From assembly GCA_016256075.1 (NCBI GenBank), contig SDVU01000552.1:1-12339 (forward strand): 12,339 bases of DNA. The letters are read 5' to 3'. Below, piece after piece: positions 1 through 8,201 of the stretch. The position numbers and the translations under genes were made by a program. Every line of letters starts with the position of its first letter. Within the stretch, counting starts at the first letter, position 1. Origin of the DNA: Dictyocoela muelleri. Lineage: Eukaryota; Microsporidia. A model generated the notes under the pieces. That model had not been told where the DNA came from, ran no database searches, and saw only the letters and a program-made list of their open reading frames with translations.

Positions 1-122
1 TGAAATTATTTGAATAAATTGTGGATTACTGAAAAGACAAAAATTACTATTTTTATTTATAAAACTTAAAAATAAATTGAAGCATTTATAAATTGGAAAA
101 ATATATTATGGGGTAAACTAAA

Positions 123-495
123 CAGACTTTTTCATTATTTTCGACACCATCTTTCATTATTTTTGACACCGTCTTTCATATTATTGACATCATTTTCATT
201 ATTATTGACACCATTTTCCATTATTATTGACACCATTTATCATTACAAGGTTTTTATCAGCTATGGATCAATTTCCAAAAGCTATAGATATATTTTCCCA
301 AAGTTATAGACATATTTTACATGTTATGACACGTGTTTCAAAAGTTATAAACCCTTTTAAAAATGTTATGGCACCATATTTTCAGAGTTATAGTTTCTTT
401 TCAGAGTTATAGATCCTTTTTGAAGAGTTGTAGACCTTTTTTGTTATATAATAATTTCTCGGAGTTATAGACACATTTTTCCTGAGTTATAGACA
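123..495 (+). repeat. Degenerate tandem array, ~22-bp unit, left arm
   Basis: Two related sub-arrays follow each other. From 123 to about 245 the unit is close to TTTCATTATTATTGACACCA, in roughly five to six copies. From about 250 to 495 the unit is close to CAGAGTTATAGACACATTTTT, in about ten degenerate copies. The phase of about 22 bp is kept through both. The same array in reverse orientation forms the right arm of the element at 2085-2271. The units are diverged, so this is an old array and not an active microsatellite. Confidence 0.7.
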
Positions 496-1254
496 CATTT
501 TTTAGATTTAAAAATATATTTTAAATATTTTTACAAAAATAAGCCTATATAAATAATACCGTAAACCCAAGGCCTCATAAATTGTCAATATTACTCTGCT
601 CAGCATATATTTTTTGAAGAGAAACTTATTTAAAATATACGTAAGATAAATTTAGGAATAAACTGAAATTCTTTAGGTTTTTGTAATAGTAGCATGAAAC
701 TTCCATCAGGATTTTTTACAAAAAAATTTAGCAAAATCTCGGATAAACAAAAATATTCAAATATAACTTATCTTAAACCTATTTAAAGAAATATACAAAA
801 ATAAAATTTAGAAATACCAAATTATAATAAAATTATCTTTTTGTCACACTTACATGTTTTAGAAACTCGTTTTTTGTAGTCGTATATTCTAATTATAAAA
901 TAAAACTGATTCTACAATATGCATATAAGACAATATAATATAAATTTTTAAGTTTTTCACTTTTCTACATTATGTAGTTTAGTGTATTTCTTTAGGGAAA
1001 TGTCTAATAACGTTTAATTAAATATTCTTGTTATGACTACGACATTTTTATTTTTTTTATAAAAATCTAGGAGCGATATTGCGTGAACTCGCCGCATGCA
1101 GCCTCTTCGTCTGCTATTACAAACCAAATAATCATTTCAGTTTATCATGAAATTTAAATTATGTAATTTTAAAAAAAGTTTCTCTTGAAAAAATATATAT
1201 GTAGTAGCACCGACAATTCTTGAGATCTTGATTTTTAGGTATTATTAATATGAG
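496..1254. other. A+T-rich interior of the foldback-like element, no gene seen
   Basis: I found no reading frame, RNA motif or clear repeat here on either strand. The only compositional break is a short G+C-richer patch at about 1069-1120 (around GCGTGAACTCGCCGCATGCA). It vaguely recalls the G+C-rich pocket of the foldback at 10810-10930, but the resemblance is too weak to call a relationship. Confidence 0.4.
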
Positions 1255-1440
1255 CTTAATTTTATATAAGTATTTAAAGTATATCTATAACTCTAGAAAA
1301 TCAATAAAACTCTGAAAAAAACAGATATATAACTAAAAAAATCTCCACGACTCCTAAAAAAAAAGGCTATGACTCTGGAATATGTCTTAAACTCTAAAAA
1401 TTGAAGTATTTAACACCGGAAAAATGTGTCTACAACTTCC
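1255..1440 (-). repeat. Second copy of the ~22-bp repeat array, inverted
   Basis: On the plus strand this reads as repeated TATAACTCTGAAAAA-type units, for example TGACTCTGGAATATGTCTTA and AATGTGTCTACAACTTCC. These are the reverse complement of the units at 250-495. It has the same orientation as the right-end array at 2085-2271, so the element carries one plus-oriented and two minus-oriented arrays. Confidence 0.55.
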
Positions 1441-2062
1441 TAATCCGATCTTTCGGTTGTTGGCCGAAAGATCGAAAAACATGAAGTTTTGGTCTTAAAT
1501 TTTATCAAAATTTAAAAAAAAAAAATAAGCATTTTGATTTAAAAGAGACAAGAGTAAAAATAAGGATGGAGGAAAAATATAAAGTTGGAGAAAAAATTTT
1601 CAGAGTTAAATATAAGAGTACGGTAATTTATGAGGTGGGGAAATTAGAATGGTGAAACAAAAATTACAAATGTGAGGGGTATTATAAGAGTAAGGGTGTA
1701 GTAAATATAAGATTGGAGATTATTTATAAGATTTAAAAACAATTTTTTTTATTTTTATTTCTGCTATCATAATTTTCACTATTCTATTTTTTTTACACTT
1801 CACTCTTATAATTAACTATTGTCTTTTTTCCATAAATCTTATAATTATCCGTTAAGTATTATAATAATCGTTACTATTTCCTCCACATCCTTTAAAATTT
1901 TTTTTTTCTCCTTTATAACCTCTCTTATTTTTTTTAAATTTAAAATGCTTCGTTAAAATTTGAAAATTTTATAGCAGAAATTAAAAAGTTTGCCATTTTT
2001 AGGCCTCTTGCCATAAAATTAAAGTTTTTCTGATCTCTCGGCCTCCGGCAGAAAGCTCGTAC
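1441..2062. repeat. Long imperfect palindrome inside the foldback-like element
   Basis: The segment 1441-~1740 pairs with ~1745-2062 in inverted orientation. Matching landmarks, read outside-in, are a CTTTCGG..GGCCGAAAGATC block and its counterpart GATCTCTCGGCCTCCGGCAG, then AAAATTTAAAAAAAAAAAAT and its A+T-rich partner, then a purine-rich run and its pyrimidine-rich partner. At the outer left edge a local perfect hairpin stands out: CGATCTTTCGG, a 7-nt loop, then CCGAAAGATCG (1446-1474). The left arm (1540-1735) is almost free of C and rich in G and A. The right arm (1745-1940) is its pyrimidine-rich mirror. No coding potential is apparent. Confidence 0.6.
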
Positions 2063-2084
2063 AGCTTTATCACTTTTGTAAAAT

Positions 2085-2271
2085 ATGTCAAAACTTTGAA
2101 AATGTGTCTATAACTTTGGAAATAGTCTATTGCTATGTGCCAATTAATCAATAACCAAAGAAACCTTGTAATGAAAATTGGTTTCAATAAAAATGAAAAA
2201 TGGTGTTAATAATCATAAAAGACAGCGTCAATAATAATGAAATATGGTATCAATTATTATGAAAAAGTCCG
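2085..2271 (-). repeat. Right-end repeat array of the foldback-like element
   Basis: Reverse complement of the left arm. It contains the counterparts of AAAGTTATAGACACATTTT, CATTACAAGGTTT and GACACCATTTTTCAT, in the same order outwards to the end near 2271. Its homology with 123-~325 defines the terminal inverted repeat of the element. Confidence 0.65.
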
Positions 2272-3439
2272 TATAATTTTGATCTAATATTTTATTGAGT
2301 AAAATTACTAAAACCCAAGAGAGAAATGCAATATAATAAAATTATTTAATTGGACCCTTCTCAAAGCTCTTTAGGGACAGTCAAAACTCCAGAAAGCCTC
2401 TAGGGAGCACCTAAAGTCTCTGAGGGGCCAAAAGGGTCCGTATATACATCTTTGAGAAACACTGATGTAAGTAATTAGGCGTAATTTTTAATTAAACAGC
2501 GAATATTTTTGTGAGAAAAACATGATATGACAAAAAATATTAAGTCTTATAAATACTATTTTTAGAAGAGTAAAATATATATTTTCAAAAATAATAGAGA
2601 ATTTACGATGTAATTTATCGATAGCGTATTACATTTCAAATAGTTTTCGGCTGATTGTTTTAGTTGTCCAACGATATTTGCCCGATTTTTTCGCCAATAA
2701 AGTGATTTAATAAACGCCTTTTTCTTCAAAATATATACGTCTTTAGATTTTTTAGTACTTATACACAATATTTTTTCCAAACTATTAATCACTAGTTTTC
2801 AAAGGGGCATTAAAGTGATGTTCCAAGGTCTAAGATATTAATTTCGCTGCGTAAACCTCGAGAAATAAACAATGTTTAAACTGTTGCAAAATGTATTAAA
2901 TAAAGATTATGGTAATATTATAAAAATAAGACAGAAATAAGTTATAACTATGCGACAAAATATTTCTATAGTATTTTAAACGCGAAAATTAGTATAAAAA
3001 AATATTATTTTAATGTAAATAGTAATTGAATTAATTATAACAAACAAATTAATTTCCTTGTGGCTATAATCTTCTCGCCTTAGATAAAGGTACACCAACT
3101 TTACATAGGGATAAAATCAGCGTATAAATTTTTTTGAGAGTTATAGAACTGTATAAAATGTAAATGAAGCCATTGATTAAAATAATGGGCTTGTCTTGGG
3201 AACCTAAACTTTTTTAATTTATTAAAAATGTTTATACATAAAGATTTATAAATGTATATTAAAAATATAAACAAGAATATTTTTTTCGAATTTTTTAGCA
3301 GTTAAAAATATTTTTATATTAATTAAGCGAAAAATATGTCAGTATTTTCTGAAGAAAAATTGGAGAGTTGTAAAAAATAAATTTTCGGAAAATAATAGAT
3401 AATTAGCAATATAATTTTTGTAACAGTTACCGCTTAGAT
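2272..3439. other. A+T-rich stretch without a recognisable gene
   Basis: Apart from the hairpin at 2352-2439 I see no gene in this stretch. The minus-strand open frame at 2562-2792 has no ATG and matches no family I know. A weak direct repeat links about 2570-2615 with 3372-3420: both contain TTTTC, a short variable stretch, AATAATAGA and then TAATTT after about 15 bases. This suggests that two fragments of one unknown repeat lie here. Confidence 0.35.
2352..2439. repeat. Imperfect hairpin with GGACCCTT / AAGGGTCC ends
   Basis: The 88-bp segment begins GGACCCTT and ends AAGGGTCC. It is markedly richer in G+C than its surroundings. Inside are three spaced variants of CTCTTTAGGGA, CTCTAGGGAG and CTCTGAGGGG. 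It could be a miniature element or the remnant of paired transposon ends. I found no partner copy elsewhere in the window. Confidence 0.4.
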
Positions 3440-4218
3440 GCTTGTTTAGAAAGATGTCTACCATGAGGTAGACATCTTTCTAAACAAAAGCAATTTTTTA
3501 AAATTTAATTAATGACCCATATTAATTTAAAATTAATATATATGTAAAATTTTTGAATTGTGATGGCATGATTTTATTATTTCAAATCTTAAGATATTAT
3601 TAACTACAAAAAGATGTTTAAAATGTGATGGCACTTTTTTTAAAAATTATAAATTTACAATACTAAAATACTAATGTTATCTTAACTTTTGTCAATTTAG
3701 GCAAAATATAACTTCTAAAAATTAGAAAATTTGACCTATTTTTATTACATTTACTCTTTAATGGCAAATATTAATTATAAGCAATTTAACCTATTTTATA
3801 ATTTATCAAATGCCACAATAATGGAATCAAATAATAAATTAATGTGCAAAAAATTACTTTACAAAACAAGCTTAAAAATAGGCTTTTGGTTTTTTAGCAC
3901 TTGATGGTATACATACTAACAATATTGTGAGTTTTGTCAAATTTTAATATTAAAAGAAAAACAAAATGGTCTTAAAGATGCAATTCAAATAGTTCGATGG
4001 TTTAATAAAATTAAAAGAAAAGTATAATTTATTTGAGTAAATGGTAATTTAAAAATATATCTGTTGATAATTTAATTTATTGTAGAATTGGATTAGTTAT
4101 AAACAATTTTAATTAAAAAAAAATAATTTTTTAATGTATTTGAAATTTATTGAATTTATTTTTTTAAAATTTCAATCTAAGCCTCCCCCTTTGATGGTAG
4201 GCCTCTTTCTAAACAAGC
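3440..4218. mobile_element. MITE with ~27-bp terminal inverted repeats
   Basis: Left end: GCTTGTTTAGAAAGATGTCT then ACCATGA (3440-3466). The reverse complement of the right end (4192-4218) reads GCTTGTTTAGAAAGAGGCCT then ACCATCA. They match at 23 or more of 27 positions. The 725 bp between them are A+T-rich and show no reading frame. They include a ~20-bp direct repeat with the core GTGATGGCA (about 3560 and 3620). No target duplication is evident. Outside the right end the sequence runs directly into CCCCGTA, so the true terminus may be the run of five G on the minus strand. The superfamily is not assignable from this. Confidence 0.5.
3442..3487. repeat. Perfect 21-bp inverted repeat (hairpin)
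   Basis: Arm TTGTTTAGAAAGATGTCTAC plus C (3442-3462), loop ATGA, then the exact reverse complement GGTAGACATCTTTCTAAACA plus A (3467-3487). The right arm is also an 18/21 match to the distant end of the MITE at 4198-4218. The hairpin therefore looks like an extra inverted copy of the terminal repeat placed head-to-head with the left end. Confidence 0.8.
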
Positions 4219-4289
4219 CCCCGTATCGAATATTTTTTACAATATCTTATAAATTGAATAATTTTATCTTTTAAAAGATTGGAAAAACA

Positions 4290-4712
4290 TGTATTTTATT
4301 TTTTTACATGCCGAAAACAACTATATCTCTACAAAATAAAGAGTTTTCTTCAACAATAGTCTTTATGCCTTTAGTTAATTGTATTCAGATAATATTTTAA
4401 TTCCTAAGATACACAGAATATTTCTGTATACGAAATTTTCGTTTTATAAATGACTCAGCAGGATACAGGAAATTGGTAATTTTTCATGAATCTTTATTAT
4501 TCATTACTTTTATCCGATATGGTCTCAACTCATCTTTTGATCTAGGTGAGTCTTTTCTTTTTATTTTCATATTACACAGAGTATAAATAAGCCATACCAC
4601 ACATGAACAACTGTAAATAAGTACTATATTTCTATTTTTGATTTCTTATTACATTCCTTATTATTGATTGACGCGCGCGTAGCGAGCGCTTGTGTTAGAA
4701 GGCCGATCAAGT
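4290..4712 (-). mobile_element. SINE copy C (same family as copies A and B), minus strand
   Basis: Read on the minus strand, this matches the other two copies along most of its length in the same order: GTCAATCAATAATAA (cf. GTCAATTTAATAAAA in A), ATATAGTACTTATTTACAG and GTGTGGTATGG (in A), GATGAGTTG...CGG.TAAAAGTA (in B), CTGCTGAGTCAT..ATAAAAC and CGTATACAG (in A and B), CTGTGTA.TCT.AGGA, and finally CATGTAAAA near 4310 as the 3' end. The 5' head is different and G+C-rich (plus strand 4671-4702, ACGCGCGCGTAGCGAGCGCT), and it has no clear A and B boxes. This copy therefore either has a replaced head or is strongly diverged there. It is the most diverged of the three. No target duplication is clear. 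Confidence 0.65.
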
Positions 4713-4734
4713 TATATTTCTACGAATATATATA

Positions 4735-5109
4735 CAGTTTGTTGCAAAATAAATGCCAATTTTGACTTTTTGGTTTTAACCTAGAACAGAATTATAAGAA
4801 AATTACTTTATGTTTCTTTTAAAGAGAAATAAATACAATATGTAGTTGTATTTACAAAATAAAGTTATTTTTTTAAACCTGGGCGATTTTTTTGATTTTT
4901 TTAGTGTTGCAAAAAAAAAGCAATTTTTATTTTTATCGATAAATTTCACCTTATTTTTCATAAAAGAAAATACATATTTACCCCATGTAAAAAAACTTCT
5001 AAAGTAGAACGAAGAATATTGACGGACTTTACAAGTAGGAAAATCTGATGTTTGTATTACTCGAGAGATAAAGGTTTATGTGTGTACAATCTCTAGACAA
5101 TAAGTAAAA
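4735..5109 (+). mobile_element. 5' end of a Tc1/mariner-like element (TIR to N-terminal HTH)
   Basis: A TA dinucleotide (4733-4734) is followed by CAGTTTGTTGCAAAATAAAT GCC, a typical Tc1-type terminus. A related motif, AGTGTTGCAAAAAAAAAGCA, recurs at 4903. This could be the inner direct repeat of an IR/DR-type end or the terminus of a second copy. From about 4985 the sequence is roughly 70% identical to the N-terminal coding region of the relic at 5897-6079. Examples are GATGTTTGTATTACTCGAGA here and CATGTTTGTATTGCTCGAGA there, and AGACAATAAG here and GGACAATAAG there. It carries in-frame stops and ends abruptly at the MITE that starts at 5110. No matching 3' terminus was found in the window. 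Confidence 0.6.
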
Positions 5110-5896
5110 CAGCCCGAAAAAATGCCGAAGGCATTTTTTTCGGGAATTTTTTTTTTTTCGGCATTTTTTCCGAAAAAATGCCGAAACATTTTTGATATAT
5201 AAATATTAATGATATATAATTAAAAATATTTTTATTATGTTTTTTATTAAATTTTAATAATATTTATTAATGGAATATAAAAAAATAAATTATACAGGAC
5301 CCCTTTTTGCTAAAATTTATTTAAAGCCCTACTCAAAAACCTTTAAAATCACTGTAAAAACTTTCATTTTAAAAAATATTTCAACTACTTATAATAATTT
5401 ATAACCTATTAGCACGTTTTGATAAAATTAAAATTTTAAATTTCATATTTTAGATTTTTTGTTTTGGTCTCTCTTCTTATGTTTGCAAAAGATTTATTTC
5501 GGGAAAGTGAAAATTTGTTTCACCATCGTATTATTGTTTAAATATTAGTGAAAGTTTGACAGCTTAATGTAGTAGTTAAATTGTGATTTTAAATGTTCAT
5601 AAACTAATCAAAATTTTTAATAGTAATCATTTTTTTTATTTTGAAATTACTTTTAAAAATTTTTAGAAATGTCAAATAATTACCGTTTCTTTACATCGTT
5701 TTTTTTTCATATACTTTTTTCCATTGAATAAAAAAATAAAAAATGCCCGAAAAATTTAAATTTAATAAAAAGAATTAATAAAAATATTTTTAATATCAAA
5801 TCATTAACATTTTAATATCAAAAATGTTCGGCATTTTTTCGGGAAAAAATGCCGAAAAAAACATCGAAAAAAATGCCTTCAACATTTTTCGGGCTG
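5110..5896. mobile_element. Palindromic MITE with ~165-bp terminal inverted repeats (CAGCCCGAAAAA...)
   Basis: The left arm starts CAGCCCGAAAAAATGCCGAA at 5110. The right arm ends in the reverse complement (TTCGGGCTG at 5896). The arms align for about 165 bp: the motif GGCATTTTTTTCG, then TTTCGGCATTTTTTCC, CCGAAAAAATGCCGAA, CATTTTTGATAT, AATGTTAATGAT and ATTAAAAATATTTTTATTA. Each arm is internally repetitive, with several forward and inverted copies of GAAAAAATGCCG. About 450 bp of A+T-rich DNA without a gene lies between the arms. No target duplication is visible at the junctions (left gtaaaa, right acattt). Both flanks are Tc1-like transposase N-termini, discussed in the findings. The superfamily is unknown. 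Confidence 0.7.
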
Positions 5897-6756
5897 ACAT
5901 TTTGCATAAAGAAAAATAAATATTTACCCTATCTCAAACAAACATATGAATTAGAACTTGAAATCATTGCCGGTCTTTCTAAGGGAGAAAAATCTCATGT
6001 TTGTATTGCTCGAGAGAGGAAGGTTTTACTGTCTAAAATCTCCCGGACAATAAGAAATACAACGAAAAAAAGACATTAAAGAATTTAAAGCGTGTAGGGA
6101 GAAAAAAAAGGGTTAGTTGAAGGGATTCAAGAATTTTAGAGAAAATTATATTAATAATACAAAAACGCCACTTCGTAAAATTTATGAGGACTAGTCTAAG
6201 AGGGAAGAAACAAAAGTAAACTTTTGAAAATTTTTGAACGCCACTACAATGAAATCAATTTTTTGATTTTAGTTCAATTAAAAAACCATTACTGAAAAAG
6301 AATCTTATAAAATTAAGATTGATCTTCTAAAATATTTTATGTATAAGGAAAAAAGAGGATGTAAAGAGAATCATTTTTGTGACGGTTCGAAATTTAATTT
6401 ATTCTATTCAGATGAGAAAATTTTCAGTTAGGGGAAAACACGGAATATGTATTGTTTAAAAAAACTTCTATCGACTGTTAAACATGGGAGGCTCGATTAT
6501 GGTATGAGGATGCTTAACAAATAATATGATGTGGGATAAATATATTCATAAAAAAATGTTTTATAGAAATACATCAACATTCTTGTTGGTAATTTACTTT
6601 AATCTGCTATGTCTATTGCAGTGTTTCTCTACCTTTTTATATTTTAGGTATATTTTAAGCCCTCTTTCATTCTTTTTTTTGAAATTCCCCTCTTCTATAA
6701 ATTTAACGGTAAAGCTTTTAAAAATGTTTAATAAGTATTTTTTAGGTATCAAATAA
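5897..6756 (+). pseudogene. Tc1/mariner-type transposase relic
   Basis: The remains of a Tc1-like DDE transposase can be followed over about 280 codons in changing frames. An N-terminal helix-turn-helix reads EIIAGLSKGEKSHVCIARE then KISRTIRNT (5945-6060), like the HTH_Tc3/Tc1 pattern IxxLxxxGxSxxxIAR..S..TVSRxI. Next comes GRKKRVS (about 6098-6117) at the place of the family's GRPRK linker, then RDSRILEKI. A KPLLKKN segment (about 6282) resembles the KPxL block. SDEK at about 6408 sits at the first catalytic aspartate (FSDE). GGSIMV followed by a stop and GC (6487-6513) matches HGGGSIMVWGC. KYINIL.GNLL (6567-6600) matches the EKYI..L..NLLP block. A weak FPSS..LT.VKLLKM (6690-6727) may be the WPxxSPDLNPIE region. 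The second catalytic aspartate (QQDNAP block) is not recognisable. Many stops and several frameshifts make it non-functional. Confidence 0.7.
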
Positions 6757-6774
6757 TGTTTTTTAAGCTAATTC

Positions 6775-7319
6775 GACCCTTGTGATTGATGACTTTCTAA
6801 TTTTTTCTCGATATTTGGTTTAATATTTTTTAATTTAGTCTTACAACGCCTCTTTTATAAATATACAATTTATTTATTTCTTTAGTTAGTATTTTGTGAA
6901 CAGCACTGAACCCGGTTTCAAACAAATAAGAAGAGAAAAGGCATAAAAAATATAATAAATTCATTCCACAAGATTGGATGTATATTTTTGGAAGTTTACG
7001 ATAGCCAAAAGCCATAGAATCTACCTTTTCTATCTTACATTGCTTCCTCAATGCATCTTAATTCAATTAGCTCTTATTGTAAATTATCTGGTGCTGACTC
7101 TAAAGAAGAACCGAAAGGATCAAACATCTATGAAGAAACCCCAAAGAAAAACAAATCACTAAACCGATCATTTAACTCTTCTTTACGTGAATATAAGTAT
7201 GAGTATAAACATTGAGTTCATGAAATGTAATGTTCAAATCAATCAACACTGGAATAACATCAAACTCCTTTTTTCTATCTTTGTACAATAAAAATCTATT
7301 TTTTTGTAAAAACTTTCAT
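6775..7319 (-). pseudogene. hAT transposase relic, C-terminal half
   Basis: Read on the minus strand, the sequence follows the C-terminal part of hAT transposases of the ZBED/FAM200/GTF2IRD2-like group. MKVFTKK near 7319 matches the MKAFxxKL segment. KEELNDRFSDL (7184-7152) is the conserved RFxDF region. DPFGSSLESAP then DNLQ, a stop, and ELIELRC (7122-7053) matches the NPFxxxxxxxPxxLQxELIEL block. FSSYLFETGFSAVHKILTKE (about 6935-6878) matches the hAT dimerisation core SYLCExGFSAxxxIKTKxRN. RLN with a following stop and NQI..K (6838-6790) matches RLxLTNxxPNI. Stops and shifts lie between the blocks, so it is not functional. The N-terminal zinc finger and first catalytic aspartate region are absent: the match ends near 7319, where the Merlin relic begins shortly after on the other strand. 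Plus-strand open frames at 6974-7162 and 7051-7215 are antisense shadows of this relic. Confidence 0.75.
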
Positions 7320-7366
7320 GGCTGAAAGTGATAAAAATACCACATAATTAGGGGTGTACCTTTTTT

Positions 7367-8201
7367 TTGAAAATACTCCTGTTTCACATATTGAAAATAA
7401 AAAATGATTTTTTGAATTTGTTTAAATTGGCGATCAAACAACGACTAATGACTTCTGTTTGCCGAAAATGTCTTTCTGGTGTTTCTTTAATTTCTAAAAA
7501 CCGTCTTAGGTGTAGAAAAGCAAGTTGCAGAGAAGATCAGGTCTTTTTATCAAATAATTTATTCAAGAATAAAAAAATAAGCATTGATCAGATAGGTGAA
7601 ATAATATTTTATTGGCTTAAAAAGTACAGGGTGTCACAAATTTCTGAATTACTCTCCTTAGACACTAGGACAATACGCAAGATAATTTTTGATTTTAGCA
7701 TGCTTTTTTTTCACAATATTTTTATAATGAAAAATTCAGAATTGGTGGTCCGGATATAATCGTTGAAATAGATGTTTAAGTTTGGCAAAAGAAAGTATAA
7801 TCGAGGTTGTATAGTAGAAGGAATGTGGGTATTCAGCGTAGTCAAGCGTTCGAGCCGTCACCAAATATTTTTATATGCCATTGAGAAAGGAAATGCTGAA
7901 AGTTCTAATTCAGTGATTACATCTTCTATTATGCGATATTCTCATATTTATAGTGACATTTGGAGAGGATATTCGAAATTAAAAGATCTTGAGTACAAAC
8001 ACTTAACAGTTACCACTCTGAAGAATTTATCAATTTATATATGGTGTCAACAGGAACACAATTGAAGCAAATTGGGCGTCTTTAAAGTCAGAAACTTTAA
8101 AATCATAAGGAAGAAGAAAACATATTATAATTTATTTTATAAAATATATGATTCTTAGGAAATTATCTGACGAAAATTATGAGGATTTCTTAAGATTATA
8201 A
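7367..8201 (+). pseudogene. Merlin (ISXO2/IS1016-like) transposase relic 1
   Basis: A nearly full-length DDE transposase of the Merlin group. The first likely ATG in the main frame is at 7448. An N-terminal zinc ribbon, CRKC (7460) ... LRCRKASC (7507-7530), precedes a helix-turn-helix (KYRVSQISELLSLDTRTIRK, about 7622-7681). The catalytic core begins with GGPDIIVEID (D1 at 7771-7773), then FGKRKYNRG, VEGMWVF, IYSDIWRGY (D2 at 7955-7957), YKHLTV, and NTIEANWASLKS (E at 8064-8066). The second D and the E are about 36 residues apart, as expected for the family. The tail ...RRKHIII...MILRKLSD... ends at 8201. At least three frameshifts (near 7740, near 7773 and near 8045) and two in-frame stops (7777, 8106) break it. 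The order of domains is intact, so decay is by point changes and small indels. Terminal inverted repeats were not identified. Confidence 0.85.

Larger units (their letters stand above)
123..2271. mobile_element. Foldback-like non-autonomous element with inverted repeat-array ends
   Basis: Seen directly: the left end (from 123, CAGACTTTTTCATTA) and the reverse complement of the right end (to 2271, CGGACTTTTTCATAA) align for about 200 bp, with the same order of degenerate ~22-bp repeats, the shared stretch TTTTCATTACAAGG, and then repeats of the type AAGTTATAGACACATTTT. The interior holds a third array and a palindrome of about 620 bp, listed separately. No transposase reading frame is visible. 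Known: Drosophila Foldback and Galileo elements also have long inverted ends built of short tandem repeats. Inference: this is a non-autonomous foldback-type element. I see no clear target-site duplication (left flank gtaaactaaa, right flank tataattttg), so the exact boundaries and superfamily are open. The two short reading frames at 227-412 (+) and 1999-2187 (-) are similar to each other only because they lie in the two inverted arrays. Confidence 0.6.

Noticed and set aside
227-412. Open frame of 61 codons on the plus strand and its look-alike at 1999-2187 on the minus strand
   Set aside because: They resemble each other only because both lie in the inverted ~22-bp arrays. The codons follow the repeat unit, so they are not genes.
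123-495. CRISPR-like regular array
   Set aside because: Units are degenerate, contiguous and without unique spacers. The setting is a eukaryotic transposon, so this is a tandem repeat.
2562-2792. Minus-strand open frame of 76 codons
   Set aside because: It has no ATG start, no family resemblance and typical A+T-rich codon content. It overlaps a weak repeat.
2860-2905. TGTTGCAAAATGTATTAAAT resembles the Tc1-type terminus at 4735
   Set aside because: It is too short a match in very A+T-rich DNA, with no TA-CAG start and no partner end.
5849-6079. Single open frame starting inside the MITE arm and running into the Tc1 N-terminus
   Set aside because: The first ~16 codons are MITE terminal repeat. 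Only the later part is Tc1 coding relic, so the start is an accident of insertion.
6526-6756. Hydrophobic 76-codon frame that could pass for a membrane protein
   Set aside because: The neighbouring frame over the same DNA gives the Tc1 block KYINIL.GNLL, and the frame itself covers the decayed 3' part of that relic.
7051-7215. Plus-strand ATG frame of 54 codons, hydrophilic and with plausible codons
   Set aside because: It is antisense to well-conserved hAT blocks on the minus strand.
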